DNA of 64,000 nt from Trileptium ribeirensis (Eukaryota > Nematoda > Enoplea > Enoplida > Thoracostomopsidae): contig JASANE010003541.1 of assembly GCA_030248225.1 (NCBI GenBank), forward strand, positions 1-64,000, written 5' to 3'. Below the pieces are notes generated by a model. It ran no database searches. It saw nothing but the letters and a program-made list of their open reading frames with translations, and was not told the DNA's origin. Of this stretch, positions 23,674-34,161 are shown piece after piece (positions within the stretch are counted from its first letter, which is position 1; each line of letters starts with the position of its first letter). The translations under genes were made by a program, and so were the position numbers.

Positions 23674-25857
23674 GGTGGAACAGAAAATACTACAAATTCC
23701 AGGCCATCAGCGCATCCAATTATACGAAATCAGCAACAAATAAGTATTCTGTAGCTATTATTAAACATATATAATGCTTTTAAATTGGCTTATCTCAAAA
23801 CTGACGAACTCAACGAAATTTTACAACCAGCACACGAACGCCATACAAACATTGTGTAATTATTAAATTAAATATCGCTACATATAAAACACGTTGCAAA
23901 ATGTTTCTTAAACAGTGGAACGGAAGCACCCACGCGCGAAGCATCTACATTCAAAAAACCGATGAAGTTTAAAAGAAGTTTCCTTGATTTTTGCACCACC
24001 AGATACTCTTTTAAAATTCAAAGAATACTCTTTAGCATTTCCAAGAACATTCCTTGAAATTTCAAAAAATTATTTTTAGAAATTACCGTATTAAGAATTT
24101 TCAAAGAATAGCACGTTGAATTTTGGCATAACATTCTACTGGCGCAAAAATGAAAGAAACTCGTTTTAAATTTCATGGAAATCTATGTTCAGTGATATAA
24201 AGCATTGTGAATCTTGAACAAATACATAGTAACACAGGGCTGTGAATTTTCCGCCTTTCCCGCTTTTTCAGAACCAATTATTTGTTTTGTATACCATTTC
24301 TTAATGCTGGTCAAGTAAAATGACATAAAAAATGCTAAAACCATAGACGCCTCTAGTCCTCTGGGTACAACAAAATCGAAACATGGCAAAATTTATTTGT
24401 GGTACTAAAATTTATAGCAACGTTACAGTTGTAGCATAGGATATAGCACATTGGGACCGTTTTAAATTTCTTACTGTATATAACAATTATTGATCAATAA
24501 TTGCTGTATATAACAATTGGTCAATTGCTGTATATAACATTGGAAATGAAAAAAATTGATTTCCAATGTTCGACGATAAATCTCCCGTTTTGCCGATTTC
24601 TTAACGTTTTTCGTTTTTTTTTATATCAAACTTCCCGTATCCCTATCATCAATGTTTTCCCGCTTTTGCTGTTTGTGGTCACTGTAAAAAACTATTGGAC
24701 CCCTTAAACCCTATTTTCGCCCATGCGAATGATCTTATGAATTTCATAATGGGTGATATTAGAGCAATGTACCTTTATGACCGAACTCAACAATGTTGTC
24801 AAATTGAGTAATTACATATATATCTTGGATCACCAACTGAGTCAACGGCTGGTACATACGATGAAATAACTATAATATTCCGTAATGAAGTTAGTAACAG
24901 CTTTTTTAACAAGTACCGCAAGTAAGAGTTATGAAATATTAAGTCGGTGATCCAGTTTAAAGTTTTAGTACTAATTGAGCAGCCTATTTGAAGTTATTTC
25001 TGTTCATTGATCCATATAACGTAACGATTCAGTGGTCTACTTAAAGTGAATGCTGATTTTGTAACTAACTAGATTTATTCTTGATCAAATCTGACCACAA
25101 AGAGTACATTAACTTCGTGACTCACCGAAAGTGAATATTGCATAAGTAAAGCAGTTGACGGTACATAGCAGTCATTGTTCCAGTGGTTCATTTACAAAAA
25201 TTATTAATTAACTGGTGCGCAGTTAGTTAGTGCCCAATTTCATTCAGACCCGTAATTTATCTGTCCATAACAACAAGAGCACATTATGAAAATTTTATAG
25301 AAGAGTGGGGCACTATGTCATCATCATGTACTATTACCAGATAATGTGGTCGTTGTCCGGGATATTCCTCAAGGATTGCAGTAGGTCGCTCAAAGCCATG
25401 GTTCTTGTGAGGTAAATATCACCGGACAGGTCTGATTCAAATCCCTGAAAGGCATCATTGGCATTGTGATCACAATAAAACATCCTTTATATAGGTTTGC
25501 TTGGCTCTTCCGCATAGACATAGTCGCAACTCACATGCAAGTACACCAAACTCTACGACGACGATTGCTGTAAATTTGTAATATGATGTTGACTAGAAGC
25601 GTGAAGTATTCACAGAAGGGTTATGGGCTGCGCTGTAGGGCAAAACCATGCCGTGCAACCTTGATACAGGATTCCCAGCCATCTACTTGAGTGTGTTCCC
25701 TATCACAAACGTTTCATACGTAATTGCTTCAAAATTGTCTGCAATTAACCTACGAACGGCTTCAAACGATGACAAAACGAGTTCCAGGAGACACTATGTC
25801 AGAACTGTGCGTGCACAAAAAATTTTGGGCAAACAGGTACTTGCGGCCACCACTAGG
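23674..25857. other. intronic, nothing recognised
   Basis: AT-rich. A perfect 20-bp palindrome (caattattgatcaataattg) lies at 24484-24503 next to ctgtatataacaatt repeats. The 96-codon plus frame at 25648-25938 runs into the hAT-like MITE and is not supported. Confidence 0.45.
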
Positions 25858-25865
25858 CATGTGGC

Positions 25866-26312
25866 CAAGGGCGTAGCAGGGGAGTTATGGGAGTCGCGAC
25901 CTAACCCCTTTGGTTCAACCCCAAACAAAATTTTTTGAGTGGTTCCGGTTGAAAATCATGTCGGAAATTGTCCTGAAACTGGCCTTTCTCGTACTAGAAA
26001 ACAATTACTTTCAACCGCACTTTTAACAAACTTCACATTTTTGTATAAAAATTCACTATTTTGGCAACAGTTGCATTTTTTTACTTGTTTACGGCGTACA
26101 TAATTTACTAATTCTTATTCCGGCCTTGGAACTGCAATTTCATTGAAACTTTCTCCGCTCGTACAGGGTTAGCTCGTAGAAATGTGTATCACTGAATGGC
26201 ATGTCCTCCTGGACTACGTTTTACATTTCTGAGCGCGACCCCCCCTTTAGGTACCCACTGCGGGCGGCAACTCCCCCCTCCCACCCTTTCACAATTCCTG
26301 GCTACGCCCGTG
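25866..26312. mobile_element. short hAT-like MITE with perfect 8-bp target duplication
   Basis: 447 bp. Ends caagggcgtagcagg and, reversed, cacgggcgtagccagg; flanked by catgtggc at 25858-25865 and again at 26313-26320. GGCGTAGCcAGG termini with 8-bp duplications are typical of widespread animal hAT-type MITEs. No coding content. Confidence 0.85.
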
Positions 26313-26372
26313 CATGTGGCAGCAAACTTATGAAATTTCGGTGCCGCGAAACACTCAAATTGTAAATTTATC

Positions 26373-26441
26373 CTGTGATGCAGTGGTAGCACGGTGGTCT
26401 TGCGAACTGCACAGTCTTCCTGGAATCCCGGCTGGTCCAAC
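26373..26441 (+). other. tRNA-like sequence (Ala-type, degenerate)
   Basis: A D-arm-like cagtggtagcac, then an anticodon arm with loop CTTGCGA (anticodon TGC) and a 3' end ccggctggtccaac. The T-arm is degraded (ctggaatccc instead of GGTTCGAATCC). Most likely a SINE head or tRNA pseudogene. Confidence 0.4.
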
Positions 26442-26603
26442 GTCAAATCTCATGTGGATCTTTTCATTTGGCAATCCCGAGGTGATCCTCTGCACGGAGT
26501 TTCTTATTAAAGCTGGAGTTGAACGCACGATCGTTTGGCGACTACGCAAAGCAATGCTGTAGCGTATAATTCTATACATAGATCGCCACGTATAACAAGA
26601 TTT

Positions 26604-26681
26604 CATCGGAGTCAACGGTGTAATGATATCATACTAGTCTTGTAAGCTAGAGGTCCGTGTTCGAAATCTGGCTGGTCCAAC
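26604..26681 (+). other. tRNA-like sequence (Thr-type, degenerate)
   Basis: An anticodon arm ctagtcttgtaagctag with a 5-bp stem and loop CTTGTAA (anticodon TGT), a T-arm gtgttcgaaatctggc with a near-consensus B box, and a 3' end ctggtccaac. The acceptor 5' strand does not pair, so a functional tRNA is unlikely. The tail is the same as in 26373-26441. Confidence 0.45.
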
Positions 26682-27919
26682 AATTATTTATTTTACCATG
26701 CAGCAAGTTTCGCATCATTATTCATTGATAATGAAAGCGCATCAAAACTTGAAAATGTTATAAACTCACGTATGTATCAAATTCCGAGGGTTACGTTTAC
26801 TACCGAAATATTATTTGCATCTTCATCCTACTGTCCTTCCCTGAATTAATATTTACTTACTAAAATAACAATAACTGACGTGTAAACTAGAAAATGTACC
26901 CATTAAGCAAACAGCAATAAATTTTAACTCTCTCCTTCAATTCTGCGTTTCTTTTATTCAATTTACAATTTTCGACAAGCAATTTCGTTATATGTTTAAT
27001 TTATTTTACACCAACAAAACGAGGATTGATTTTAACACGTTTTCAAATATTCATTATTATTATTATTGGAAATAATTTACGGTTTTGTACCTCATAAAAT
27101 GAAATTTCAGCTACTACTACAGAGCGCTGTACTCGTTTTAAAAGTTATTGCGTATGCCATGTCGAAAGGCGGTAAGTTGTGCTAACCGACCGGGCAATTC
27201 ATTACTCGGAGTAAGCCTACATAGGTAAATAAATAATAGAGCATTTAGGGCATAGGTGTCAAAGGTGCGTCGGCTTAGGGGTTAGTAGACGGTCGGCAGG
27301 TTAGATCTCATCACCCCCCATGGGGGTCCGACCCGTATATATGGGGGTAACCCCTAATCTACACTTATTATCTAGGATGATATAAGGGAACTACATTGTG
27401 CATAGGCTGACAGCTTGACTGCCCATTACGTGACCACAGTCCTGAACAAGACAGTAAGCCTAAAAATCATTTGTTAACGAAACGAAGCGAGCGGAGTGAC
27501 CACTGAGTGTGTTATGGGGAAAATCGTGAATATTTTATATTTTTGTCTGTCGTCACTGCCATAATTTATATTCGGCTGGTTGGATTTCGATAAAACTTGT
27601 TTTGTATCTTAGCAACAGTCATCACGACGTGCCTTTATTTGAGCCCAGTTGCGACCTCATATTACTGGTTAAAATTGAAAAAAAAATCAAGTATATCATT
27701 TTTTATGGGACCGATCCCTGAGCCCGAATATATTTCATCGAACTGTTGTCAGAAACAAAATTTTTTTCAAATCTCTGCGTGTTATTATGTGTTTTACTTT
27801 ACAACAAGTGGCTATCAGGTTATCATGCACGTTGTATACGATGGTTATCTTATCGAGAATTCAATCAAGTTGACTATATTATACCTTTTCACCAGATTTC
27901 AAACGGTCGGCGAACACGA
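26682..27919. other. intronic, nothing recognised
   Basis: AT-rich sequence with a small palindromic C/G patch at about 27308-27350 (caccccccatgggggt). Open frames at 27597-28048 overlap degenerate repeats. Confidence 0.4.
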
Positions 27920-28400
27920 TTTCTCAAATATAGTCTGTTATTATTTGTTTGGTTATGTATTGTGTACGTGGCATCAAGAATGGGCGGTATATATATATGT
28001 TTCGATACGTTGACTTACGGTTTGACTTATCTAAAGCTGACACCATAATTTCAGGCTTCAATGTATAAAGGTCGATGAACTCCGTTTCCAAAATACCTAT
28101 AGTCTGTTTTACTTTGTTAGTATTGCATGTAGCACATCAAGAATGGTCTATATACCTATAAGTTCGTCGGTAATCTGAGTAAGATGGTTGGATTAGAGCC
28201 CAGCTCTATATATATTTCATAATTTTTCGAGGTCTTCAACGTGTTGAGCGTGCATGAACCCGATTTCCAGAACTAATGTACTCTGTCTTTATTTGTTTGC
28301 CTATGTGTTGTGTGCAGGGCATTAAGAAAAGTCTATATAGTTTTTTCTGAAAGCTGACTGCAATAATTTGGTTATCTAGGGTCCAGAGTGTATATTTAAT
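27920..28400. repeat. degenerate tandem repeat of about 190 bp
   Basis: Recurring tagtctgtt, atttgtttg, tgttgtgtgc or attgtgtacg, and catcaagaatgg words near 27930, 28098 and 28285 indicate about three eroded units. Confidence 0.5.
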
Positions 28401-28440
28401 ACCTTTTCAATGGCTGACAGTAGGTTTGGGGCTGTAGAAC

Positions 28441-29502
28441 CAGTTTTTGTTTGAAATTTTCCACATTCTTTCTTCATCTGTGATCCAAACATATGTAATT
28501 TATATTATACAGTGATCAAGCTCCAATACAACCAAGCAAAAGAAAAGATTAAAGCAATTTGCCGTGTGAAACACAAGTAGGGCACATAATTTCAGTAGTA
28601 ATTTCTCATAATAATCTGCAGGCGTTTGTTAACAAATCAAAGCCAGGTCGATGCTTGTAGCAGCTATTTTGCACATTGAGAAGTCTGCGGGGTATGTTCG
28701 AATAAAACCGGTCAAACTCGGCAACAGAGTATGGCCTACGTAGAAGTACTTAGCGTAAGCTTGGCTAACATATATTGCGTCAGGCACTAACCTCTGCGCT
28801 TGTAAACTTTGTAAATCAGTCTAGATTGAAGTAAAGTAACATCTGCAACGCAGCCAGAAATTGCGTTCTTGGCAATGAACTGAATTTATTGAAACTGTGC
28901 GAGCAGTATCACAGTTTGTATCATTTACAGCATTCTGATTAGAATGTTATCATCATTACCATCTATCTGACGGGCATTGTTTGCCCAACGCTAGCCTAAC
29001 AGTGTCTCTGACCACTGATCAAAATATTACATTCTATTACTTTTCTTAGAACCATATAAACCAATAATTTCAGGTTTCCTACAGAAAAAACATGTAATAA
29101 ACGTATGTGTAGTGGGAGGCGACTGGAGACAGAGCGAAAGTGTTTATTCTATGCTCTAGGCGTTGAAGCACTTTCAGTATGACGCAGCATACGCAAGAGT
29201 GTATAGTGGAAGACATTTTTTTACTTTGGGTGTCCAAAAAACCGACATATTGATCGATAAATAAATATTATTAGCTTCTTCAGTCTCTTTAAAGTTCCAG
29301 AAAGGCAATAATGTGATCGTAATACATTAACTTTGATGCAAAAGTTATTTTTAATACATTTTAAATCCACTGTACCTTCATTTCTTTTTTCATCTGTTTT
29401 ACTATATATAAGTTTCGAAGACCAGGTTCCGGTTCCGGATCCGGTTTAAACGGACGGTTCCGGTTGCTGATTCCGGTAAATTTCGGTTCCGGTTATTGCC
29501 TG
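28441..29502 (+). mobile_element. hAT-like non-autonomous element, copy 2 (5'-truncated)
   Basis: Same family as 7617-8795 and in the same orientation. Homology begins at ttttgtttgaaatttt, about 100 bp inside the left end, so the left GGTTCCGG arm is lost. The right arm with repeated ggttccgg is intact and ends ggttattgcctg. Confidence 0.75.
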
Positions 29503-30960
29503 GATATTAGATATAATTTTTTTGCCGAATACTGTAAGCAATACACAGTTATGGAAGTAATATTTTCACTACATACAAAATACTTTTGCGAAAGAATATA
29601 TAGCCACATCGAACTGTAAACAACTATATTGCTAAAAGTTTATACATAGTGTAGTATGTAGGTGTAAGGAAGATCGTTCATGATCTATATGTCCTAAAAC
29701 TGCAACACAACCTGCGAACATTTCAAGTACACAGTATGTACACACTGTCACAGACATTAATCAAGGCAACCGTTCCTCAGCAGTTTACCCAAAATGAGCA
29801 GCAGCTGATCAAATTATCATTCGCAAATTATTCGCCAACTAGTTTTCGCAAACTTTTCCCTTTAGATTTGCTTTTTAATATTTCTTTCCGCATCAATATT
29901 TGCTTCAAACTTCGAATTTTACGGTATATTTATAGCAACAGTGTTCTATCACTGCACTGTATATCGGTAGATCAGATTACGACAGTTTGATTCCTGTTCT
30001 AATGCTCAAACTGTTAGTTATTCAGCGCTACAGATGCAGTACGAAAGATTTCATATTTGATTGAACGGAACTGTGGAACTAAATCATTTCTAATAATCAA
30101 CTAGCACATATACGAAGTTTTGAACCGAAGCTCATCAGTTTTTTTTAGATTTCAAAGCACCTACATACACTAGTAACTCGTAAAGGAAGAGCAACAAAGC
30201 GAATATGGCTACTCTGTGCGTAGCGACTATTTCGTCGTTGTAAATCAAGGTCCTTGAACCCATTTAACGTCCCACGGAAACAATTATACACCAGCATTAC
30301 TTCAGCGGCTACACTACCACCATTTTAATCGCATATCAAAATCTTAGAAACCTTCATTTGCTCTTCCAATAACCAAAAAGACGAGAACTTTTGAAATTTA
30401 TAAATCACAAATTTTTGGAAATATCATAATTTGATCTGTGGTTTTTATGTTGCAGGGCCCCAACACTTGCAATATTTGATGCATACCATATAAATACAGT
30501 TGCTTTTATCCTATTCAGCAATATTGAAAACCAGTAGATACATTCTAATGACCTACATGCATCTATTACATTGAAATAGTGGTAAAATTTGACTATTTTG
30601 GCACAAAAATTCATATGCAAAAAATCTTTCAAATTCAAAGTGCTTAGCACATAGCTGCATGCCAGACATAGAGAAGCTACACCGGATATCTCTATATATT
30701 AAGAATTTTTTGTGTAAACCTATGTTACCCATTCTAGTATTCTAAATACAACTAAATTGAAAATGCTTAAACTTTAACTCATCTTGATGGCAAAATTCAG
30801 TATATAATATACTATTTCGCCTCCTGTAACGTCACATTGAGATAACATTTTACGCACTTACAACAAAAAAACCAACGCGTTTAACAGATTAAATAACCCT
30901 ATAAATCGGTGGCTCGCATCCAACAGGATTTCTTTGAACTTTAAAAATTTCACCTTTCGC
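29503..30960. other. intronic, nothing recognised
   Basis: AT-rich. Frames at 29736-29990 and 30405-30650 have no family resemblance. Confidence 0.45.
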
Positions 30961-31114
30961 AGGTTGTTAGACGAAATTCGTTTTGGGAGAGACAATAGCT
31001 TTGATGTTCCGAACAAGGGAATAGAAAACTACCACACGCTTTTATCTAAATATCAGACCAGGAGACATAATAGCTTTGATATGTATTATGTCAATTACAA
31101 AATATATCTTCTTG
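30961..31114 (+). CDS. weak candidate exon upstream of the 837-aa gene
   Basis: An open stretch after a good polypyrimidine tract and cag acceptor, encoding LLDEIRFGRDNSFDVPNKG and later RRHNSFDMYYVN, with an internal echo (R-N-S-F-D twice). A gtaatg donor follows. Its phase does not match the 31648 ATG frame, so it may belong elsewhere or be chance. Confidence 0.15.
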
Positions 31115-31647
31115 TAATGCTAAGGCCATGTTCAGTTCACATCGCGTCCATCCGATCCGATATATGTTCACATTGCATCCGATCCGTTCCAAATTTTATA
31201 CATACCTACTGTATAGGCATAGATGTGTATGTCTTTTTCACAATTCATCCGCTTCGCACCCGATAAAACTGTACCTGCTGTGTTGGATCGAACCGAATTC
31301 AGTGCGAAAGCTCTATAATGCAATACACATGCAAATCGTATCTGACGCAATGTCAACACACCCCGTCAAATACCGTATGAGCTGTAATTTAAATTTTCAT
31401 ATCAAACAGAGCAGCCAGTCACGGAATAAAATATAGTTATTTATCATTCCAGTTTGTTGAAAACGTGAAAAAAAACTGGTTGGCATTATATACTGTAAAA
31501 TCCTTAAGATAAAATATATGCAGTAAATCCCGTAGCTTTTGACGTTTTATCCGACATACCTAACTATGTAACTGCTGTTATTAGTAAAGATTTGCAATAT
31601 ATGTGACTACATATTTATGCAAACATTATTAAAACAATATTTTAGCA

Positions 31648-34161
31648 ATGTCCAATATCAACCGAAGTGATATGAACAGTCTGCTATTTCAACTCCTTCA
31701 ACAAACAAATAGTCGTCCCATTGAAGGTGGACAAGTTGAAAACGACAATATCATTCACAGATCACAGCTTTCTGGTCCTTTAACAACTCAACCCAGTTTC
31801 GATACATTGTCAAGTGCAACAAGAAGCAATACAGAACACCAGAACTCAAACACTGATCTACTACGAATGATCTCGGGTAAATTGGCTCGACAAACAATGC
31901 AAGGCATTAATGAAAATATCCCGGCAACAGCCAAAACAAATATTCCTTCCAACCTGGGAAATTATAAAAACAGCAGCATACAAAATGTTATCAACCGATG
32001 GCACAATTTGAACATTTCCCCCAAGAGCGGTCTTGAGCAAAATCCCATAGTGGCAAAACAGATCCAAACTGAGGTGCATACGCATCAAAATGCTGAGCCA
32101 AAGCCGCAGCAGAATGATATCAATTTCAAAAATATGCAAACGTTAATACACCAGTTGTCAAAAATTCAAACTAGATCTAATACACAGTACGGCACCATGA
32201 AGAAGACTTCGTTATCTGAGAAAACCAACGGCAGATTGTACACTAATGATCAAAATCAAAACGTGCAGTCATACGAAGATATAGAGAGGATACAAATGAT
32301 CAGAGATCACCTGGCTAAAATACAACGGTCGGATACCGATTCCGTGCGAACAATAATTAGAAACCTTATAAACACTCCAAAATCCGTTGACCGACCAAAC
32401 ACACAAAATCAAATACCAGGTAATAAAATTCCAGATAACTTGTATCAAAACCACATACCGGCAAATGATAATTATTATCATATTAGAAGTTTCAACAAAT
32501 TCTACCGCGATTCTCCTGGTGACATTAAAATACAGGAGACAATTATGACCGACAATAGTGGAAAGCCGAATTTCCAGCCCTTACTAGCTACAATAGGCAA
32601 CATCGAAAACGGCGACAAAAACTTAGCACATATACCGCCAGCAAACAACAACTCAATGCTTTGGCAGCAGTCCGGGCAAACACTATCATTGAGCGATCAA
32701 TTAGCTCAGCTTCTAACGGGACCGCATCAACGTCCCCCGAAATCACAAGAACACTTCTACTTTAGTTCGCCAGCTAATAAAGTTACGGCTGTATCTGAAG
32801 CAGAAACTGAGCAAGCAGCTCACAACGTTCCTCCACAGACCGACCATCGAATTGATGGCCAGCGGGGATTTCTAAGGAGCATACAACTTATAGCCAGTTC
32901 AAGCCTCATTCCGAAATTAGCTGCCATGTTACCAGCGCAGCATGCAACGAACACAAACGCGAATGTGGATGATCAAGATAAATCTATGTATAGCGGAAAT
33001 ATGGAAGGTAACATGCACTCCAAAGTATATCAGCTACAATCCATGGCTAAGAAACTGTTTGGGAATGGCATGTCAAAACCTGGACTCCATCAGTCCGCCG
33101 TTCCTGGAGCAGAACAAGAAGCAAACATGCAAACAAATAAAAAATCACTCCGTGACTATTTAAACCAATTCCAACGTTCACAAGCGCTATCGAAGTTTCA
33201 TGCTGGTCAACATCATACGAATCGTATTGTTGAAAATGAAAATATCCAGCAGTTAATAATAAACCTACTGAAGGCGAATCAAAGTAATGAAAATCGTTTG
33301 ATCACCCAACAAATTAACAATATTCTGCCTACCAATCGTAATCAGATACAAAGTGCGACCCTATCGAAAATATTAGCTCAGCTTGCCAACCGTTTACAGG
33401 CAAACGATTTCACCAATGAATTTAGTGCTTCTAACTCCGACTACAAAATTCTTCCAGATGAGGCAGCATTGTCGACGATAGTTAATCAGAACTTCAAAAG
33501 TCACAATGACCCTACGGACACAGTAAGGCTATCTCGATATCTAATTCAAAGCATCAATAACAAATCATTAGTACCAAAAAGGAGACCGAATGACGCCCCA
33601 AATGACGCTATGCTAAAAACGCTTCCATCGAGGCAGGATAAAATGTTTATGAGTCACCTTCGAGCGGCACCGCATATTATGCTGGATGTGAATCAGGACC
33701 CGAATGCTAATATACAACTACAACAACCAGAGCTGCACCTACCTTTTAACCAGTATCAAAATCAACAACACCGAGTGAACGAAGACAAACAACACGCGGC
33801 TAAGTCAGTTGAAAACGAAATACAACAACTGCTAACACAAATTCAAACAATCGATCACTTAATTGAACAACAGCTTCAGGCGCAACCGAAACAAGAGGCA
33901 TCGAGGCCACAACAACTCCGGCTGCCACAAAACGTTGGCGGCAATAATTATAGTCATCGGCCAGAAATAACTCGTATTATGACAACGGGAACTAGATTGA
34001 TGAACCAAGCGAATGCGATAACAAGCGACAAGAATCATAATCCATTAAGAAACGAAGATAAACAGTTTTCAAGCAGCAATAGCATGAATCAGTTCGCCCA
34101 ACTCGCACAGAGTTTAGGTATTCTGCCCGGTTTAAATAGTTTGGTTAGCCTATCGCCATGA
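31648..34161 (+). CDS. 837-aa single-exon orphan protein, Q/N-rich, nested in a HELLS intron
   Basis: By far the longest uninterrupted frame in the window. The ATG is at 31648 (MSNINRSDMNSLLFQLLQQ) and the stop follows LNSLVSLSP. The protein is visibly rich in Q, N, S and L, with no transmembrane segment, no signal peptide at this start and no known domain. A short amphipathic pattern recurs along it: FQLLQQ, LAQLLTG, LINLLKANQ, LAQLANRLQ, IQQLLTQIQ, FAQLAQSLG. This suggests many LxxLL-like helical motifs in a disordered chain. A possible acceptor (atattttag) ends two bases before the ATG, so an upstream non-coding or coding exon may exist. It lies antisense in the 22-kb HELLS intron. An intact frame of this length amid decayed transposons argues for selection, but expression is not shown. 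Confidence 0.7.
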   Translation: MSNINRSDMNSLLFQLLQQTNSRPIEGGQVENDNIIHRSQLSGPLTTQPSFDTLSSATRSNTEHQNSNTDLLRMISGKLARQTMQGINENIPATAKTNIPSNLGNYKNSSIQNVINRWHNLNISPKSGLEQNPIVAKQIQTEVHTHQNAEPKPQQNDINFKNMQTLIHQLSKIQTRSNTQYGTMKKTSLSEKTNGRLYTNDQNQNVQSYEDIERIQMIRDHLAKIQRSDTDSVRTIIRNLINTPKSVDRPNTQNQIPGNKIPDNLYQNHIPANDNYYHIRSFNKFYRDSPGDIKIQETIMTDNSGKPNFQPLLATIGNIENGDKNLAHIPPANNNSMLWQQSGQTLSLSDQLAQLLTGPHQRPPKSQEHFYFSSPANKVTAVSEAETEQAAHNVPPQTDHRIDGQRGFLRSIQLIASSSLIPKLAAMLPAQHATNTNANVDDQDKSMYSGNMEGNMHSKVYQLQSMAKKLFGNGMSKPGLHQSAVPGAEQEANMQTNKKSLRDYLNQFQRSQALSKFHAGQHHTNRIVENENIQQLIINLLKANQSNENRLITQQINNILPTNRNQIQSATLSKILAQLANRLQANDFTNEFSASNSDYKILPDEAALSTIVNQNFKSHNDPTDTVRLSRYLIQSINNKSLVPKRRPNDAPNDAMLKTLPSRQDKMFMSHLRAAPHIMLDVNQDPNANIQLQQPELHLPFNQYQNQQHRVNEDKQHAAKSVENEIQQLLTQIQTIDHLIEQQLQAQPKQEASRPQQLRLPQNVGGNNYSHRPEITRIMTTGTRLMNQANAITSDKNHNPLRNEDKQFSSSNSMNQFAQLAQSLGILPGLNSLVSLSP

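Noticed and set aside
23239..23774. Overlapping frames of 102-163 codons over the minisatellite as genes
   Set aside because: They are the same repeat read in different frames on both strands.
26604..26681. Functional tRNA-Thr
   Set aside because: The acceptor stem does not pair and the D-arm is irregular.
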